From: Streptomyces sp. SDr-06
GTDB taxonomy: Bacteria > Actinomycetota > Actinomycetes > Streptomycetales > Streptomycetaceae
DNA: 64,000 nucleotides
Assembly: GCF_003324565.1 (NCBI RefSeq)
Contig: NZ_QOLA01000004.1
Span: 124,001 to 188,000, forward strand
Direction: 5' to 3'
Below, piece by piece: positions 15,942-24,350 of the stretch (its first letter is position 1; each line of letters opens with the position of its first letter). The position numbers and the translations under genes were made by a program. The notes beneath the pieces are model-generated. The model saw only the letters and a list, made by a program, of their open reading frames with translations. It made no database searches and was not told where the DNA came from.

Positions 15942-16244
15942 TTATCGAGCCCGGCGCGTGACGGCCCAGGAGGCTACGGCGACGGCCCCGGCCACGCCGA
16001 ACACGGAGGGCCAGGCGCCGACCTTCTTGGCCAGGGGATGCGACCCGGCGAAGGCGGCGACGTAGGCGGTGGTCAGCCCGACGGCCGCCTTGGTCCCGGC
16101 CGCCTGCTGCCACTGCCGAGCCGCCAGAGCCCCGGCCCCGGCAAGCGCCACCCCACCGAGCGGCCGCCTCTTGGTCCACCGGGCAACCCCATACCCCCCA
16201 ATGAGCCCCCCGGCCGCGATCACAGTTGCGGGAACCTTCGCCAT
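15942..16244 (-). CDS. small hydrophobic membrane protein
   Basis: A 100-residue protein with about three short hydrophobic stretches (VIAAGGLIGGYGVARW, ALAGAGALAARQW, AVGLTTAYVAAFAG, VFGVAGAVAVASWAV) separated by basic residues. A good ribosome binding site (GGAGGCAAACC) precedes the ATG at 16244. No family recognised. It is the last core-looking gene before the accessory region. Confidence 0.75.
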   Translation of the reverse strand: MAKVPATVIAAGGLIGGYGVARWTKRRPLGGVALAGAGALAARQWQQAAGTKAAVGLTTAYVAAFAGSHPLAKKVGAWPSVFGVAGAVAVASWAVTRRAR

Positions 16245-16283
16245 GGTTTGCCTCCTGAAGTGCGGTTTCTCCGAGGCTAACGC

Positions 16284-16335
16284 GGGGGGTTTGTGGGGGG
16301 TGGAGGGGGGCGGGGCTCCTGGGGGCGGGGCGGGG
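16284..16335 (+). other. G-rich tract with seven runs of four or more G
   Basis: Runs of 4-6 G at 16284, 16295, 16305, 16312, 16321, 16327 and 16332 with loops of 1-5 bases, in the promoter region of the small membrane protein. This meets the usual sequence rule for an intramolecular G-quadruplex on the plus strand. Confidence 0.5.
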
Positions 16336-16365
16336 CCCCGTCAAGAGGGGCGCAGGGCCAGTCCG

Positions 16366-16406
16366 GCGATGGGCTGGCGGAGTTGCACGCGCCGCCAGCC
16401 CATCGC
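16366..16406 (-). terminator. hairpin downstream of the 93-residue ORF
   Basis: Perfect 15-bp inverted repeat GCGATGGGCTGGCGG / CCGCCAGCCCATCGC with an 11-base loop, 12 bp past the stop of the small minus-strand gene. Confidence 0.75.
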
Positions 16407-16418
16407 GTGTGTCATGCG

Positions 16419-16700
16419 TTATCGCCCGTGCTGGCTCCATGTGGCACGGGCCAACTGTGCAACCGCCAGGGCAACGAGGACCCACAGGGCGTTCGGGTCC
16501 TGAGGCGCGCATCCCGAGAGGATGGCGTAGCTGAGTGCGTGACTTCCCGCGGTCGATGGGTCTCGGGGAAATGCGGTGCGCGGGGAGGGCACCTGCAGGC
16601 TGACCTGGGCGACGATCACGCGCTTGTGCGGTAGCGGTGGGGAAGCCGGTTCGTGCCCGTCGGGAGAGGCCTCTCCCCGAGGCATGTCATTGTTGGTCAT
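16419..16700 (-). CDS. small hypothetical protein with C-terminal hydrophobic helix
   Basis: A 93-residue open frame starting at ATG 16700 behind AAAGGACGCT and ending before a strong hairpin, which supports it as a gene. The N-terminal part is polar and Pro-rich (MPRGEASPDGHEPASPPL). The C-terminal part has one hydrophobic stretch (ALWVLVALAVAQLARA) that could be a tail anchor. No family recognised. It lies downstream of the HTH regulator on the same strand but is separated from it by a hairpin. Confidence 0.5.
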   Translation of the reverse strand: MTNNDMPRGEASPDGHEPASPPLPHKRVIVAQVSLQVPSPRTAFPRDPSTAGSHALSYAILSGCAPQDPNALWVLVALAVAQLARATWSQHGR

Positions 16701-16746
16701 AGCGTCCTTTCCTCTGTGCACTCGGATGGAAATACGGGGCGCCGTG

Positions 16747-16785
16747 CCCGCTGCTCCGTGCGTCTCCAAACCTCGGAGCAGCGGG
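16747..16785 (-). terminator. hairpin downstream of the HTH regulator
   Basis: Perfect 12-bp inverted repeat CCCGCTGCTCCG / CGGAGCAGCGGG with a 15-base loop, about 110 bp past the stop of the regulator gene. Confidence 0.65.
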
Positions 16786-16893
16786 TCACTCTTGGTGGGA
16801 CGTCCCAAGGGGGCAGTTGTGCGGCCCATGGGCGGGTCTCTGCCGCTGAAGTCGGCCACCGTGGGAGTCAGCCAGTACTTGCGCATGGCCAGG

Positions 16894-17604
16894 TCAGTCG
16901 AGGCGCTGGATCGAGGCCTGTACAAGGGCGGCCGCGTCCTCGTAGCACTGCGCTTCCAAGAGGGAGGCGGTGATCCGCAGGACGTCTTCAGCCTGTCGCT
17001 CCGAAGCGCTGGCCAGGACAGCATCGGCCGCGTCCCGTTCCTGCGAGATGGTGTAGGAGGCGACGACGTCCCGGATCTCGGCCGGTGTGTGTGTCTGACC
17101 GATATGCCAGAACAATGTGAAGGCGTCGTTCTCACGCCCTGCCTTCAAGTGCCGTATGGCATCGTCCGCTCCAGGGGGAGCCGGCCGTAAAGCGACGGTG
17201 CCCTCTCCTCTCGGCACCGCGGTGTTGTGCCCACGCCGGGCAGCCTGGAGGCGGGCGATCTGCGACCGCACCGCGTCGTCCCCCAGGCCTCGCCGCGAGA
17301 CTGATGCTGCCCTCCAGGTCTCGAGGACCCTGTCCAGCGGCGGTAGACGACGCGGGTCCTCGCCTTCACAGTCGAGGGCGATCTCATAGAGCCGCCTCAT
17401 CACGTCCGGCGGTGGCACAGAGCGCCCGCGAACGTACGCTGACAAGGCGGAACGGGCGGTCGGCACCTCCCGCGCGATGGCGTTGTGGCTGCCGTGGGTA
17501 TTGAGCGAATGGTCGCATAATTCGCGCACCAAGACAGCGCATTCCCGCTCCTCGGGCGTTGCGGTAGCGCAGAAGCCGAGAGCGATCTTTCCTCGGGGGG
17601 GCAC
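16894..17604 (-). CDS. helix-turn-helix regulator with helical-repeat C-terminus, TTA codon
   Basis: A 236-residue protein. The N-terminal HTH (about residues 25-75: ELCDHSLNTHGSHNAIARE, then SALSAYVRGRSVPP) is of the type common among streptomycete XRE-like regulators. The C-terminal 100 residues are helical and resemble tetratricopeptide-like repeats (HLKAGRENDAFTLFWHIGQ, RQAEDVLRITASLLEAQ). GTG 17604 lies behind AGAGG; TTG 17607 is an alternative. A TTA leucine codon (17518-17520) makes translation depend on bldA tRNA in streptomycetes. Its target is unknown; it borders the restriction island and could belong to it. Confidence 0.7.
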   Translation of the reverse strand: MPPRGKIALGFCATATPEERECAVLVRELCDHSLNTHGSHNAIAREVPTARSALSAYVRGRSVPPPDVMRRLYEIALDCEGEDPRRLPPLDRVLETWRAASVSRRGLGDDAVRSQIARLQAARRGHNTAVPRGEGTVALRPAPPGADDAIRHLKAGRENDAFTLFWHIGQTHTPAEIRDVVASYTISQERDAADAVLASASERQAEDVLRITASLLEAQCYEDAAALVQASIQRLD

Positions 17605-17607
17605 CAA

Positions 17608-18384
17608 ACCTCTTTTCCTCGGACGGACAGCAGACCGCCTGTCCGCTTTGCTGGATTTCCCTGGTTATGCACCTTGAGTGTGCCCGGGGATGACCTTTTT
17701 CCTTTCCTTATGATCACTAAGCATCGCCCTGCTGCGAAAAAAGTCAACCGCATGCATGTTCGTGGAGCTGCGGCCATGCGATTCGCAGTTTCGACCGCTC
17801 CGTAGCGTGCCCATGTGGTAATGGAGAGCGAGCCGCATAAACGGAATTTATTCCTCCGTTTCCTGCTGTGGCAGGCACTGGAAGGCGCTAAGCCGGCCGA
17901 TTCGCGCTTCAGTGCTGAAGCGGGACGGGGCCGACCGGCCCTACCGGCCATAAATCGGCGGGCAGGATCCCTGCCGGTCCGGCAGAGAACGCCCGCCGGT
18001 CGGTCTGCGCGGCCGGACTCGTAGCACGCCCCGCAGAGCAGACGTGCGGGCGACCTGTTCTTCGAGCGGCGGCCAGCGCGTCCGGAGCGCCTTGATCGCG
18101 ATACGTCCGGCTGGCATCGCCGGTCGGGCAGAGAAAGGGGGGCGGCAGCCCGTTGCCGCAGCGCGACCTGTGTCGATGTGAGCCAATCTCGTTACGCTCC
18201 GTGGCGAATGCGGCACCTCGAATACAGGATTCTTGATGTGTAGTCAATAGTTCCGTGTGCATGGATCGGTGAACACAAATCACCGGTAAAGAGTTGCCGC
18301 CGACCGGCGGCCTAGGGGTAAATGGGGGAGCCTGGGCCCGGGTGTCGTGTCTGTGGCCTGCAATTCTTCCGAAAGGTGACTGTC
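17608..18384. other. 777-bp non-coding stretch at the left edge of the restriction island
   Basis: No convincing gene. Base composition is lower in G/C than the flanks around 17650-17870. Features seen: AAACGGA / TCCGTTT inverted repeat (17839-17861), GGCAGG-ATC-CCTGCC hairpin (17961-17975) inside a larger CGGCGGG/CCCGCCG pairing, a 17-bp direct repeat with one mismatch (17973-17989, 18119-18135), CGGTGA-N7-TCACCG (18267-18285) and a GCCGCC-GACC-GGCGGC hairpin (18296-18311) shortly before the next gene. It probably holds the promoter for the island. Confidence 0.6.
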
Positions 18385-19074
18385 GTGGTGTTGCCCTCGT
18401 GGACAGATGAGAAGTTCGGCACCATGAAGCGGGCCGGGCTTTGGCTGGTGAGTGTCGTAGGCGAAGGCAGCATTTTCACGAAGGATGAGTTGCGGCAGGC
18501 GTTTCCCGGCGTCTCTCAGATCGACCGGCGCATGCGGGACCTTCGCGACCACGGCTGGCAAATCGACACAAACCGTGACGATATCGCGCTCGAGCCCCAT
18601 GAGCAGCGTTTCGTCAGGCAGGGAGAACCGGTCTGGGAGCCAGGAAGAGGGCGAGCCAAGTCCACGGTCTCAGTCACCGCCACGCAGCGCCGGGAGATCA
18701 TGACCAGAGATGGCAATTTCTGCAGGTCATGCGGGATCTCTGGGGGGCAGACCTACGCCGGCACATACGAGATCGCACAGCTGGACATCGCCCGTCGGCA
18801 AGTGAGGCAGCCCGGCGGTGCAGTCACGGTGGAACTGGTGACGGAGTGCAACCGGTGTCGCATCGGTGGCCGTCAGCTCACAGCTGAGCCCGCCGACGTT
18901 CTCGCCCAGGTGCGCCAGCTCGGACGCCTGGAGCGCCGGGTTCTGGCCGGCTGGATCGCCGACGACCGACGCCCCTTCAGCACGGTGGAGCGACTGTGGG
19001 CGGAGTACCGGTCGCTTCCAGAAGAGTCTCGGATCAAGATCCGGCAGGCGCTGGAGACTGAAGGCACTGACTGA
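18385..19074 (+). CDS. wHTH plus zinc-ribbon protein, degenerate HNH-endonuclease fold
   Basis: A 229-residue protein. Residues about 15-70 read as a winged helix (WLVSVVGEGSIFTKDELRQ, RRMRDLRDHGWQI, where the last phrase is the wing). From about 95 on there is an HNH-like core: CRSC (113-116) and CNRC (155-158) form a zinc ribbon, and YEIAQLDIARRQ holds the place of the first HNH strand. The expected catalytic His is Gln132 here and no His is found in the core, so nuclease activity is doubtful. GTG 18385 is chosen because GAAAGGTGAC precedes it. First gene of a plus-strand set with the ParB-like and helicase genes. Confidence 0.7.
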   Translation: MVLPSWTDEKFGTMKRAGLWLVSVVGEGSIFTKDELRQAFPGVSQIDRRMRDLRDHGWQIDTNRDDIALEPHEQRFVRQGEPVWEPGRGRAKSTVSVTATQRREIMTRDGNFCRSCGISGGQTYAGTYEIAQLDIARRQVRQPGGAVTVELVTECNRCRIGGRQLTAEPADVLAQVRQLGRLERRVLAGWIADDRRPFSTVERLWAEYRSLPEESRIKIRQALETEGTD

Positions 19075-19142
19075 ACGCGGTCGGCACAGCTGCGGTGGCT
19101 GAGCTCGCCGCCCTGTTCCTCGCTTCGACCCGAGAGAGAGAA

Positions 19143-20552
19143 ATGAGCAAGGATTTCGGAAGGCCGCCGCGGGCGGAGGAGAACCAGGACCTGGTCCGTC
19201 AGCGCCTCGCGGAAGTTGGCACCGCAGGCGGCGCGCAAGAGACGCTGACGGTTGAATGGCGAGGCGTCCCGCTGCACGTGGAAGTCATCAACATGCCGGT
19301 GACTGCGCTGTACTACAACCCGGGTACTCACCGCGTCCGTGCTCAGCGTAGTTATGACCTTGTGCGGGACCGTCAGCTGGACGAGGACCCCTGGAGCGCT
19401 ACCAGCCAGTCGTACCTCCACCACTTGCTCAAAGCCCTGCCGGCCGATCCGTCCAAAGAGGACCCGGACTACCAAGTCCTGAAGGAGAGCCTTCAGGAGT
19501 TCAAGCAGAACGATCCTGGCCTCATCACGCGCGACGGGGTGCTGGTTAATGGCAACACGCGCCGGGCCGCGCTCGCAGAGCTGGGCATCGCTCACATCCG
19601 GGTGGGCGTGCTACCGGAGTCGTGTACCTGGGCCGATATAGACGCGGTAGAGCTGTCTCTGCAATTGCGCAAGGACCACCGTCGTGAATATTCGTACGTC
19701 AACAGACTTCTTGCTATCGACGAGCAGTTCAGCCTGGGACGGCAGCCTGCGGACATCGCCCGTGACTTCCGTATTCGTACGGCGACATGCGAGCAGGACC
19801 TGTGGATCCTCACCTGTCTCCGCGACTTGATCGAGCGCAGCCGGGATGGAGACGTAGCGCTGCGGCTCCTTGACTTCGAAGACCACCAAGAGAAGCTGCG
19901 CGAGCTACACCGGCGTTACGTGAAGGAATCGGCTGTCAGCAGGGAGAACGCAGATCTGCTCAAGGAGAACCGCCTTACCGCGATCTTGCTGGGCTTCTCC
20001 AAGACGGATGTCCGCCTCATTGAGCCCGACTTCAAGGCGAGGTATCTCGACAAGCGTTTGCCTGCGGAGCTGAACCCTGTCACGACTGCGCCTGCGGTCA
20101 CAATCCCCGGTCTAGGCCGGACCGTTCGCGCGGCAGATCCCAAGGTAGGAGCTGCGAGAGCGCTTACGGACTCAGTCCTTAAGGCCAAGGCGGTCGAGGG
20201 AGCGTCAGAAGTGGTTGCCGCTGCCCGGGTGGTGGCTGCCAGTACGACGTTCCGGGCGGCACGTGAAGCCGTCGAAAGTGCGCTGGAGCCGGCGGGTAAA
20301 GACGCACGGGTTCGCAAGCGGAAGCAGGCGGCTCCGGACCGGATCAATGACGCATGTCAGGATCTGGAGCAATGCATCACGGACCTGGTGATGTCCCGGG
20401 CGTCCCGCAGCCTGGACGAGGAGGCCCTAGATGAAGCTGTGGTCAAACTGCGGGACACCCTCGGCAAGCTGGCCGCGCAGTGTGCTCGGAGCATCTCTGA
20501 GCCTGGCGAAGGTGTCCTGTGGCTACTCGATGCGACGACTCAGAAGGAATGA
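19143..20552 (+). CDS. ParB-like protein of the restriction island
   Basis: A 469-residue protein. The N-terminal third holds a ParB/sulfiredoxin-type fold: ITRDGVLVNGNTRRAALAEL (129-148) is the ParB box, where the usual GERR-like motif is NGNTRRAA. The rest is helical: a likely HTH region (SLGRQPADIARDFRIR), then an Ala/Arg-rich section and a C-terminal helical domain. ParB-like domains bind or hydrolyse nucleotides (CTP in true ParB) and occur in several modification systems. The ATG at 19143 follows GAGAGAGAG; a longer frame opens at 19095. It ends 6 nt before the helicase start, so the two are probably co-translated. Confidence 0.75.
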   Translation: MSKDFGRPPRAEENQDLVRQRLAEVGTAGGAQETLTVEWRGVPLHVEVINMPVTALYYNPGTHRVRAQRSYDLVRDRQLDEDPWSATSQSYLHHLLKALPADPSKEDPDYQVLKESLQEFKQNDPGLITRDGVLVNGNTRRAALAELGIAHIRVGVLPESCTWADIDAVELSLQLRKDHRREYSYVNRLLAIDEQFSLGRQPADIARDFRIRTATCEQDLWILTCLRDLIERSRDGDVALRLLDFEDHQEKLRELHRRYVKESAVSRENADLLKENRLTAILLGFSKTDVRLIEPDFKARYLDKRLPAELNPVTTAPAVTIPGLGRTVRAADPKVGAARALTDSVLKAKAVEGASEVVAAARVVAASTTFRAAREAVESALEPAGKDARVRKRKQAAPDRINDACQDLEQCITDLVMSRASRSLDEEALDEAVVKLRDTLGKLAAQCARSISEPGEGVLWLLDATTQKE

Positions 20553-20558
20553 GGGCTG

Positions 20559-22394
20559 ATGGCTGACGGGGGTGCGCCTTCTCTGCGTATCGGGTTCGAC
20601 GTGACGCGGACCAAGGCCGTCCTCCGTGCCGAGCCCCGGTACCAGAAGGACCTTGCTCAGCTGGCAGCTCAGTTCCCCGCGGTTGGCCAGCGCGAGCTGC
20701 TGGCGACAGAGGTCGCTCTCGATGACTTCCTGGTGGGACTCGACGCTTTGGGAGCGTGGCCTTCTCCGCAGGACGTTGAGTGGGAGGAAGCCCTCGCCGA
20801 GTTGGTCGGAGGCGTGCTCGATGATGCGGCGAGCGCTGAACGGTCGCTTCATGAAGGAGGCCTCGACAGCCGGGATCAGGTGGCTGAAGAACAGGTACCG
20901 ACCCTACTCGGCTCAGGGTGGCGAGCAGGGCTGACATCTTTCCAGCAGCGCGATATTGCCCACCTGCTCTCCATGCGCCATGGCGCTAACTTCAGCGTGC
21001 CCGGTGCAGGCAAGACCAGGGTCGCACTCGCTGTCTACGCCGCGTTGCGGGAACGGGGAGAGGTCAGTCGCCTTCTGGTCGTGAGCCCGAAGTCGGCCTA
21101 TGAGGCATGGCACTTTGAGACGGCAGAGTGTCTCAACCAGCCCTTGGCTTCTGAAGTGATGGGAAAGAGGCCTCAGCTGGGTACTGAAGTGCTGATCGTT
21201 AACTACGAACGCCTCGACCGATCGCTTTCCACGCTCGCGTCGTGGCTGCGAGCCGCCCCTTCCATGATCATTCTGGATGAAGCGCACCGGATGAAGCTGG
21301 GTGTACAGGGGACTTACGGAAGCGCCTGTATGGCTCTCGGGCCACTGGCTCGCAAGCGGTTGATCCTGACTGGCACTCCTGCCCCGAACGGCGCTCGAGA
21401 CCTGGAGAATCTGCTGTCCTTTGTCTGGCCAGGCCATGGCCGACGTGTAGTCACCAGTGCCGTAGACGGCGGCGACCTGAGCCATGCCAGTAAGGTGCTC
21501 CGTCCGTTGTTCACCCGGACTACGAAGCGTGAGCTGGGCCTGCCAGCGATCACGACGAGGATCCGGTACGTGGACTTGCCGCCGTTGCACCGCGAGATCT
21601 ATGACGCACTGGTGGGACGGTTCACGGCTAGGGCGGCGGCCTCGCGCGATGACTTCGATGCGCTCGGTAAAGCGCTCCTGCGTCTTTTGATGGCGGCCAC
21701 GAGCCCTGCTCTCCTCAGCAAAGGCACCAGCCGGTACGAGCCCCTCTCCTACCAGCTGCCACCGCTGGAGGTCCCGCAAGGCGACTCCTTGTACTCGCTT
21801 CTGCATGAGTTGCCGAGCTATGAGCTGTCCCCGAAGTATGCGGAAGCATTGAGTCTGGTAGCAGCGAACGCAGCGCAGGGCCACAAGACGCTGGTGTGGA
21901 CGACCTTCGTGCGAAGCCTGACCACGATGGAAAAGATGTTTGCGGACTACAGGCCGGCGGTCGTGCACGGGGGGACACCCGACCGGGACGAGCAGATCAG
22001 GCGTTTCCGGGAGGACCCCGACTGTCTGGTATTGCTCTCCAATCCAGCCACGCTCGGAGAGGGCATCAGCCTCCATCAAGTCTGCCATGACGCCGTCTAC
22101 GTCGACAGGGACTTCATGGCCGGACGATTCCTTCAGAGCCTCGACCGCATCCACCGGCTGGGCCTCGCCCCCGGAATAGAAACGCGTGTGACGGTCCTTG
22201 CGGCGGCGGGCACGATCGATGAGGTAGTCGCGAACCGCCTGGAGGAAAAGGTCAACTTCATGGGACGCATCCTGGACGACCCATCGGTACGCCAGCTGGC
22301 CGACCTGGAGGAAGAACCCTCGGTGGCCGGGGGCATGGACGCCTTGGACATCCAGGCTCTACTCGGGCATATGAAGGCCCTCAGCACCGGTTGA
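20559..22394 (+). CDS. SNF2/superfamily II helicase-like ATPase
   Basis: A 611-residue motor protein. A 120-residue unassigned N-terminal region is followed by the two RecA-like lobes: Q-motif-like LTSFQQRDIAHL, Walker A VPGAGKT (147-153), motif II LDEAH (about 239-243), motif III LTGTPAPNG (about 271), then motif V LSNPATLGEGISLHQ and motif VI FLQSLDRIHRLG in the second lobe. This is the SNF2/Rad54 arrangement used for translocating along duplex DNA. No nuclease domain is fused. It follows the ParB-like gene by 6 nt and precedes the DNA methyltransferase by 193 bp. In restriction systems such ATPases usually couple target recognition to movement, but here this is inference. Confidence 0.88.
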   Translation: MADGGAPSLRIGFDVTRTKAVLRAEPRYQKDLAQLAAQFPAVGQRELLATEVALDDFLVGLDALGAWPSPQDVEWEEALAELVGGVLDDAASAERSLHEGGLDSRDQVAEEQVPTLLGSGWRAGLTSFQQRDIAHLLSMRHGANFSVPGAGKTRVALAVYAALRERGEVSRLLVVSPKSAYEAWHFETAECLNQPLASEVMGKRPQLGTEVLIVNYERLDRSLSTLASWLRAAPSMIILDEAHRMKLGVQGTYGSACMALGPLARKRLILTGTPAPNGARDLENLLSFVWPGHGRRVVTSAVDGGDLSHASKVLRPLFTRTTKRELGLPAITTRIRYVDLPPLHREIYDALVGRFTARAAASRDDFDALGKALLRLLMAATSPALLSKGTSRYEPLSYQLPPLEVPQGDSLYSLLHELPSYELSPKYAEALSLVAANAAQGHKTLVWTTFVRSLTTMEKMFADYRPAVVHGGTPDRDEQIRRFREDPDCLVLLSNPATLGEGISLHQVCHDAVYVDRDFMAGRFLQSLDRIHRLGLAPGIETRVTVLAAAGTIDEVVANRLEEKVNFMGRILDDPSVRQLADLEEEPSVAGGMDALDIQALLGHMKALSTG

Positions 22395-22587
22395 GGCCGA
22401 TCACCCTGGTCCGCCACGGCCCGCACGGGAAGACGGGTCTGGCGAGAGCATGGATGCTCCCGAGTGTTCAGGGAATGGTGCGGCGTGCGGCAAACTGGTC
22501 CGGTCTCGTTGTCAGTGGGTTCTGTCACCCTCTGTGATGGTGGATCGCTTGGAGTGTCCACCGTTGTCGATCGGAAAGTGAGGGGAC

Positions 22588-23643
22588 ATGGTCCGCACGA
22601 ATGAGCTCAAGTACTCGTCGGTGGAGATCTGTGCGGGAGCTGGCGGGCAGGCAGTCGGCCTCCACCAGGCAGGCTTCAGGCACGTTGCCTTGATCGAGAT
22701 CGACAAGGACGCGTGCCAGACGCTCAGGGACAACACGAACGAAGACGCAGAGTGGTCGGGCTGCCGGGTGATCCAGGCTGACCTCAGGGAGTTCGACTCG
22801 CAGGAGCTGGGGCTTCGGCCCGGCGAGCTGGACTTGCTTGCAGGCGGAGTCCCGTGCCCTCCGTTCTCTGCTGCAGGCAAGCAGCTGGGTGCGGACGACG
22901 AGCGGGATCTTTTCCCCACCATGCTGGAACTCGTTGATCAGCTGGAACCAAAAGCTGTGATGATCGAGAATGTCCGAGGCTTGGTCGATCTGAAATTCGC
23001 TGAATATCGCGCCGATATTGTCAAGCGTCTGGAATCACTGGGCTACGAGAAGTGCTACTGGGAGGTGCTGGAGGCGAAGGCGTATGGCGTTCCCCAGCTG
23101 CGTCCGAGGGCCATCCTCGTCGCGATGAAGCCTGAGTACGCGCAGCACTTCGAGCACCACAGGCCTGAGCCTGTTGCAGAGGTCACCGTGGGCGAAGCCC
23201 TGCACGACTCGATGCGGGAGCGCTTCGACGCGGTGGCTGACGACCCACGCACGGAGAAGGCGTTCAAAGCCTGGTACGAGAAGGCACTTGAAGGAGTAGC
23301 GCCGACACTGGTCGGCGGCTCGAAGAAGCACGGGGGGGCCGACCTTGGTCCCACCAGGGCCAAGCGGGCCTGGCAAGATCTTGGGGTGTGTGGGCTGGGC
23401 GTTGCCAACAACCCCGAGGATCTCAAGGACAAAGAGCGTGACCTTTTCGCGGAAGCCGGCCCCAAGCTGACCGTTCAGCAAGCAGCGATTATCCAGGGCT
23501 TCCCGCCAGAGTGGGACTTCGCCGGCCGTAAGACTGCCGCGTACCGGCAGGTTGGTAACGCCTTCCCTCCGCCGGTTGCGAGGGCAGTCGGCGAGCAGAT
23601 CTATGCGGCGTTCGAAGCTGCTGCCCGGCAGCGGAACGGCTGA
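22588..23643 (+). CDS. DNA (cytosine-5) methyltransferase
   Basis: A 351-residue C5-methyltransferase. Motif I EICAGAGGQAVG (13-24), motif IV GGVPCPPFSAAG with catalytic Cys90, motif VI ENVRG (127-131), motif VIII QLRPRAILVA, then a short target-recognition region, motif IX-like GFPPEWDF and motif X RQVGNAFPPPVARAVG near the end. All catalytic elements are intact. GAGGGGAC precedes the ATG. Position beside a NaeI-type nuclease and a Vsr enzyme makes it the likely protecting methylase of that system; NaeI cuts GCCGGC, but the specificity here is not shown. A GAGCAT-GG-ATGCTC hairpin (22446-22459) lies in the upstream gap. Confidence 0.95.
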   Translation: MVRTNELKYSSVEICAGAGGQAVGLHQAGFRHVALIEIDKDACQTLRDNTNEDAEWSGCRVIQADLREFDSQELGLRPGELDLLAGGVPCPPFSAAGKQLGADDERDLFPTMLELVDQLEPKAVMIENVRGLVDLKFAEYRADIVKRLESLGYEKCYWEVLEAKAYGVPQLRPRAILVAMKPEYAQHFEHHRPEPVAEVTVGEALHDSMRERFDAVADDPRTEKAFKAWYEKALEGVAPTLVGGSKKHGGADLGPTRAKRAWQDLGVCGLGVANNPEDLKDKERDLFAEAGPKLTVQQAAIIQGFPPEWDFAGRKTAAYRQVGNAFPPPVARAVGEQIYAAFEAAARQRNG

Positions 23644-23646
23644 CGG

Positions 23647-24099
23647 TTACCTCTCCTGCTGAGCCCTCAGCCGGTTCACCGTGGCCGCGATCTGGACTGC
23701 GCACTCCTGGGGCGGCTCGTGCTCCCAGAACCGGAGTACGGTCCACCCCGCAGAACGCAATTTTTGATCAGTATCGCGGTCACGGCTCACATTTCCGGCG
23801 ACTTTCTGGGACCAGTAGCCGGGGTTTGTCTTCGGGGATACATAGTGCTCCGGGCACCCATGCCAGTAACAGCCGTCAATGAAAACGGCTACCTTCGTGG
23901 GGCGGAAGACCAGGTCGGCGGTCCGGCGCAGTTCGGGCAATGGCTTCGCTGAGACCCGATAGCGGAGTCCCTGGGCGTGTACCAGCCTGCGAATCAGCTG
24001 CTCGGGCTTGGTGTCCCTGCCACGGATCGCCTGCATATTCCGGCGCCTCCCTGCAGAGGAGGCCCAGGACCCGGGAGGGGGGATCCAGTCGTCTGTCAT
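23647..24099 (-). CDS. vsr: very short patch repair (Vsr) endonuclease
   Basis: A 150-residue nickase that cuts next to T:G mismatches produced when 5-methylcytosine is deaminated. Matches to E. coli Vsr: MQAIRGRDTKPEQLIRR, TADLVFRPTKVAVFIDGCYW with Asp62 in the place of catalytic Asp51, the HGC zinc ligands, and NVSRDRDTDQKLRSAGW. ATG 24099 gives the standard length, though its ribosome binding site is weak. The gene ends 3 bp from the methyltransferase stop, tail to tail, the usual Vsr-methylase association. Confidence 0.93.
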   Translation of the reverse strand: MTDDWIPPPGSWASSAGRRRNMQAIRGRDTKPEQLIRRLVHAQGLRYRVSAKPLPELRRTADLVFRPTKVAVFIDGCYWHGCPEHYVSPKTNPGYWSQKVAGNVSRDRDTDQKLRSAGWTVLRFWEHEPPQECAVQIAATVNRLRAQQER

Positions 24100-24350
24100 G
24101 TTCGGTGCTGCTCGCTTTACCGGCTTCGCCCCGAGGGGGCGGACTTCACTGAGTGGTCGACCGGGCCCATCATCGCAGCGATACCAGCCCAGAAGGACGT
24201 GAGCTCGCTGCTGGACCCAGCCTCCGGCGGTGCAGGCGCTCCGTCCCCATGCGGGGCGCCGCCGCCCCATTCTGGCATGCTGAAGCAAGCGATGGGGTCA
24301 ACTGCCCGCCGAAGCAAGGCGGTTTAAGGTGGCTGAGGAGGGGCGTAGTC

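Noticed and set aside
17815..18024. Small plus-strand ORF in the junction region
   Set aside because: Only TTG or ATG starts without a ribosome binding site, Arg/Ala-rich C-terminal half, no family features.
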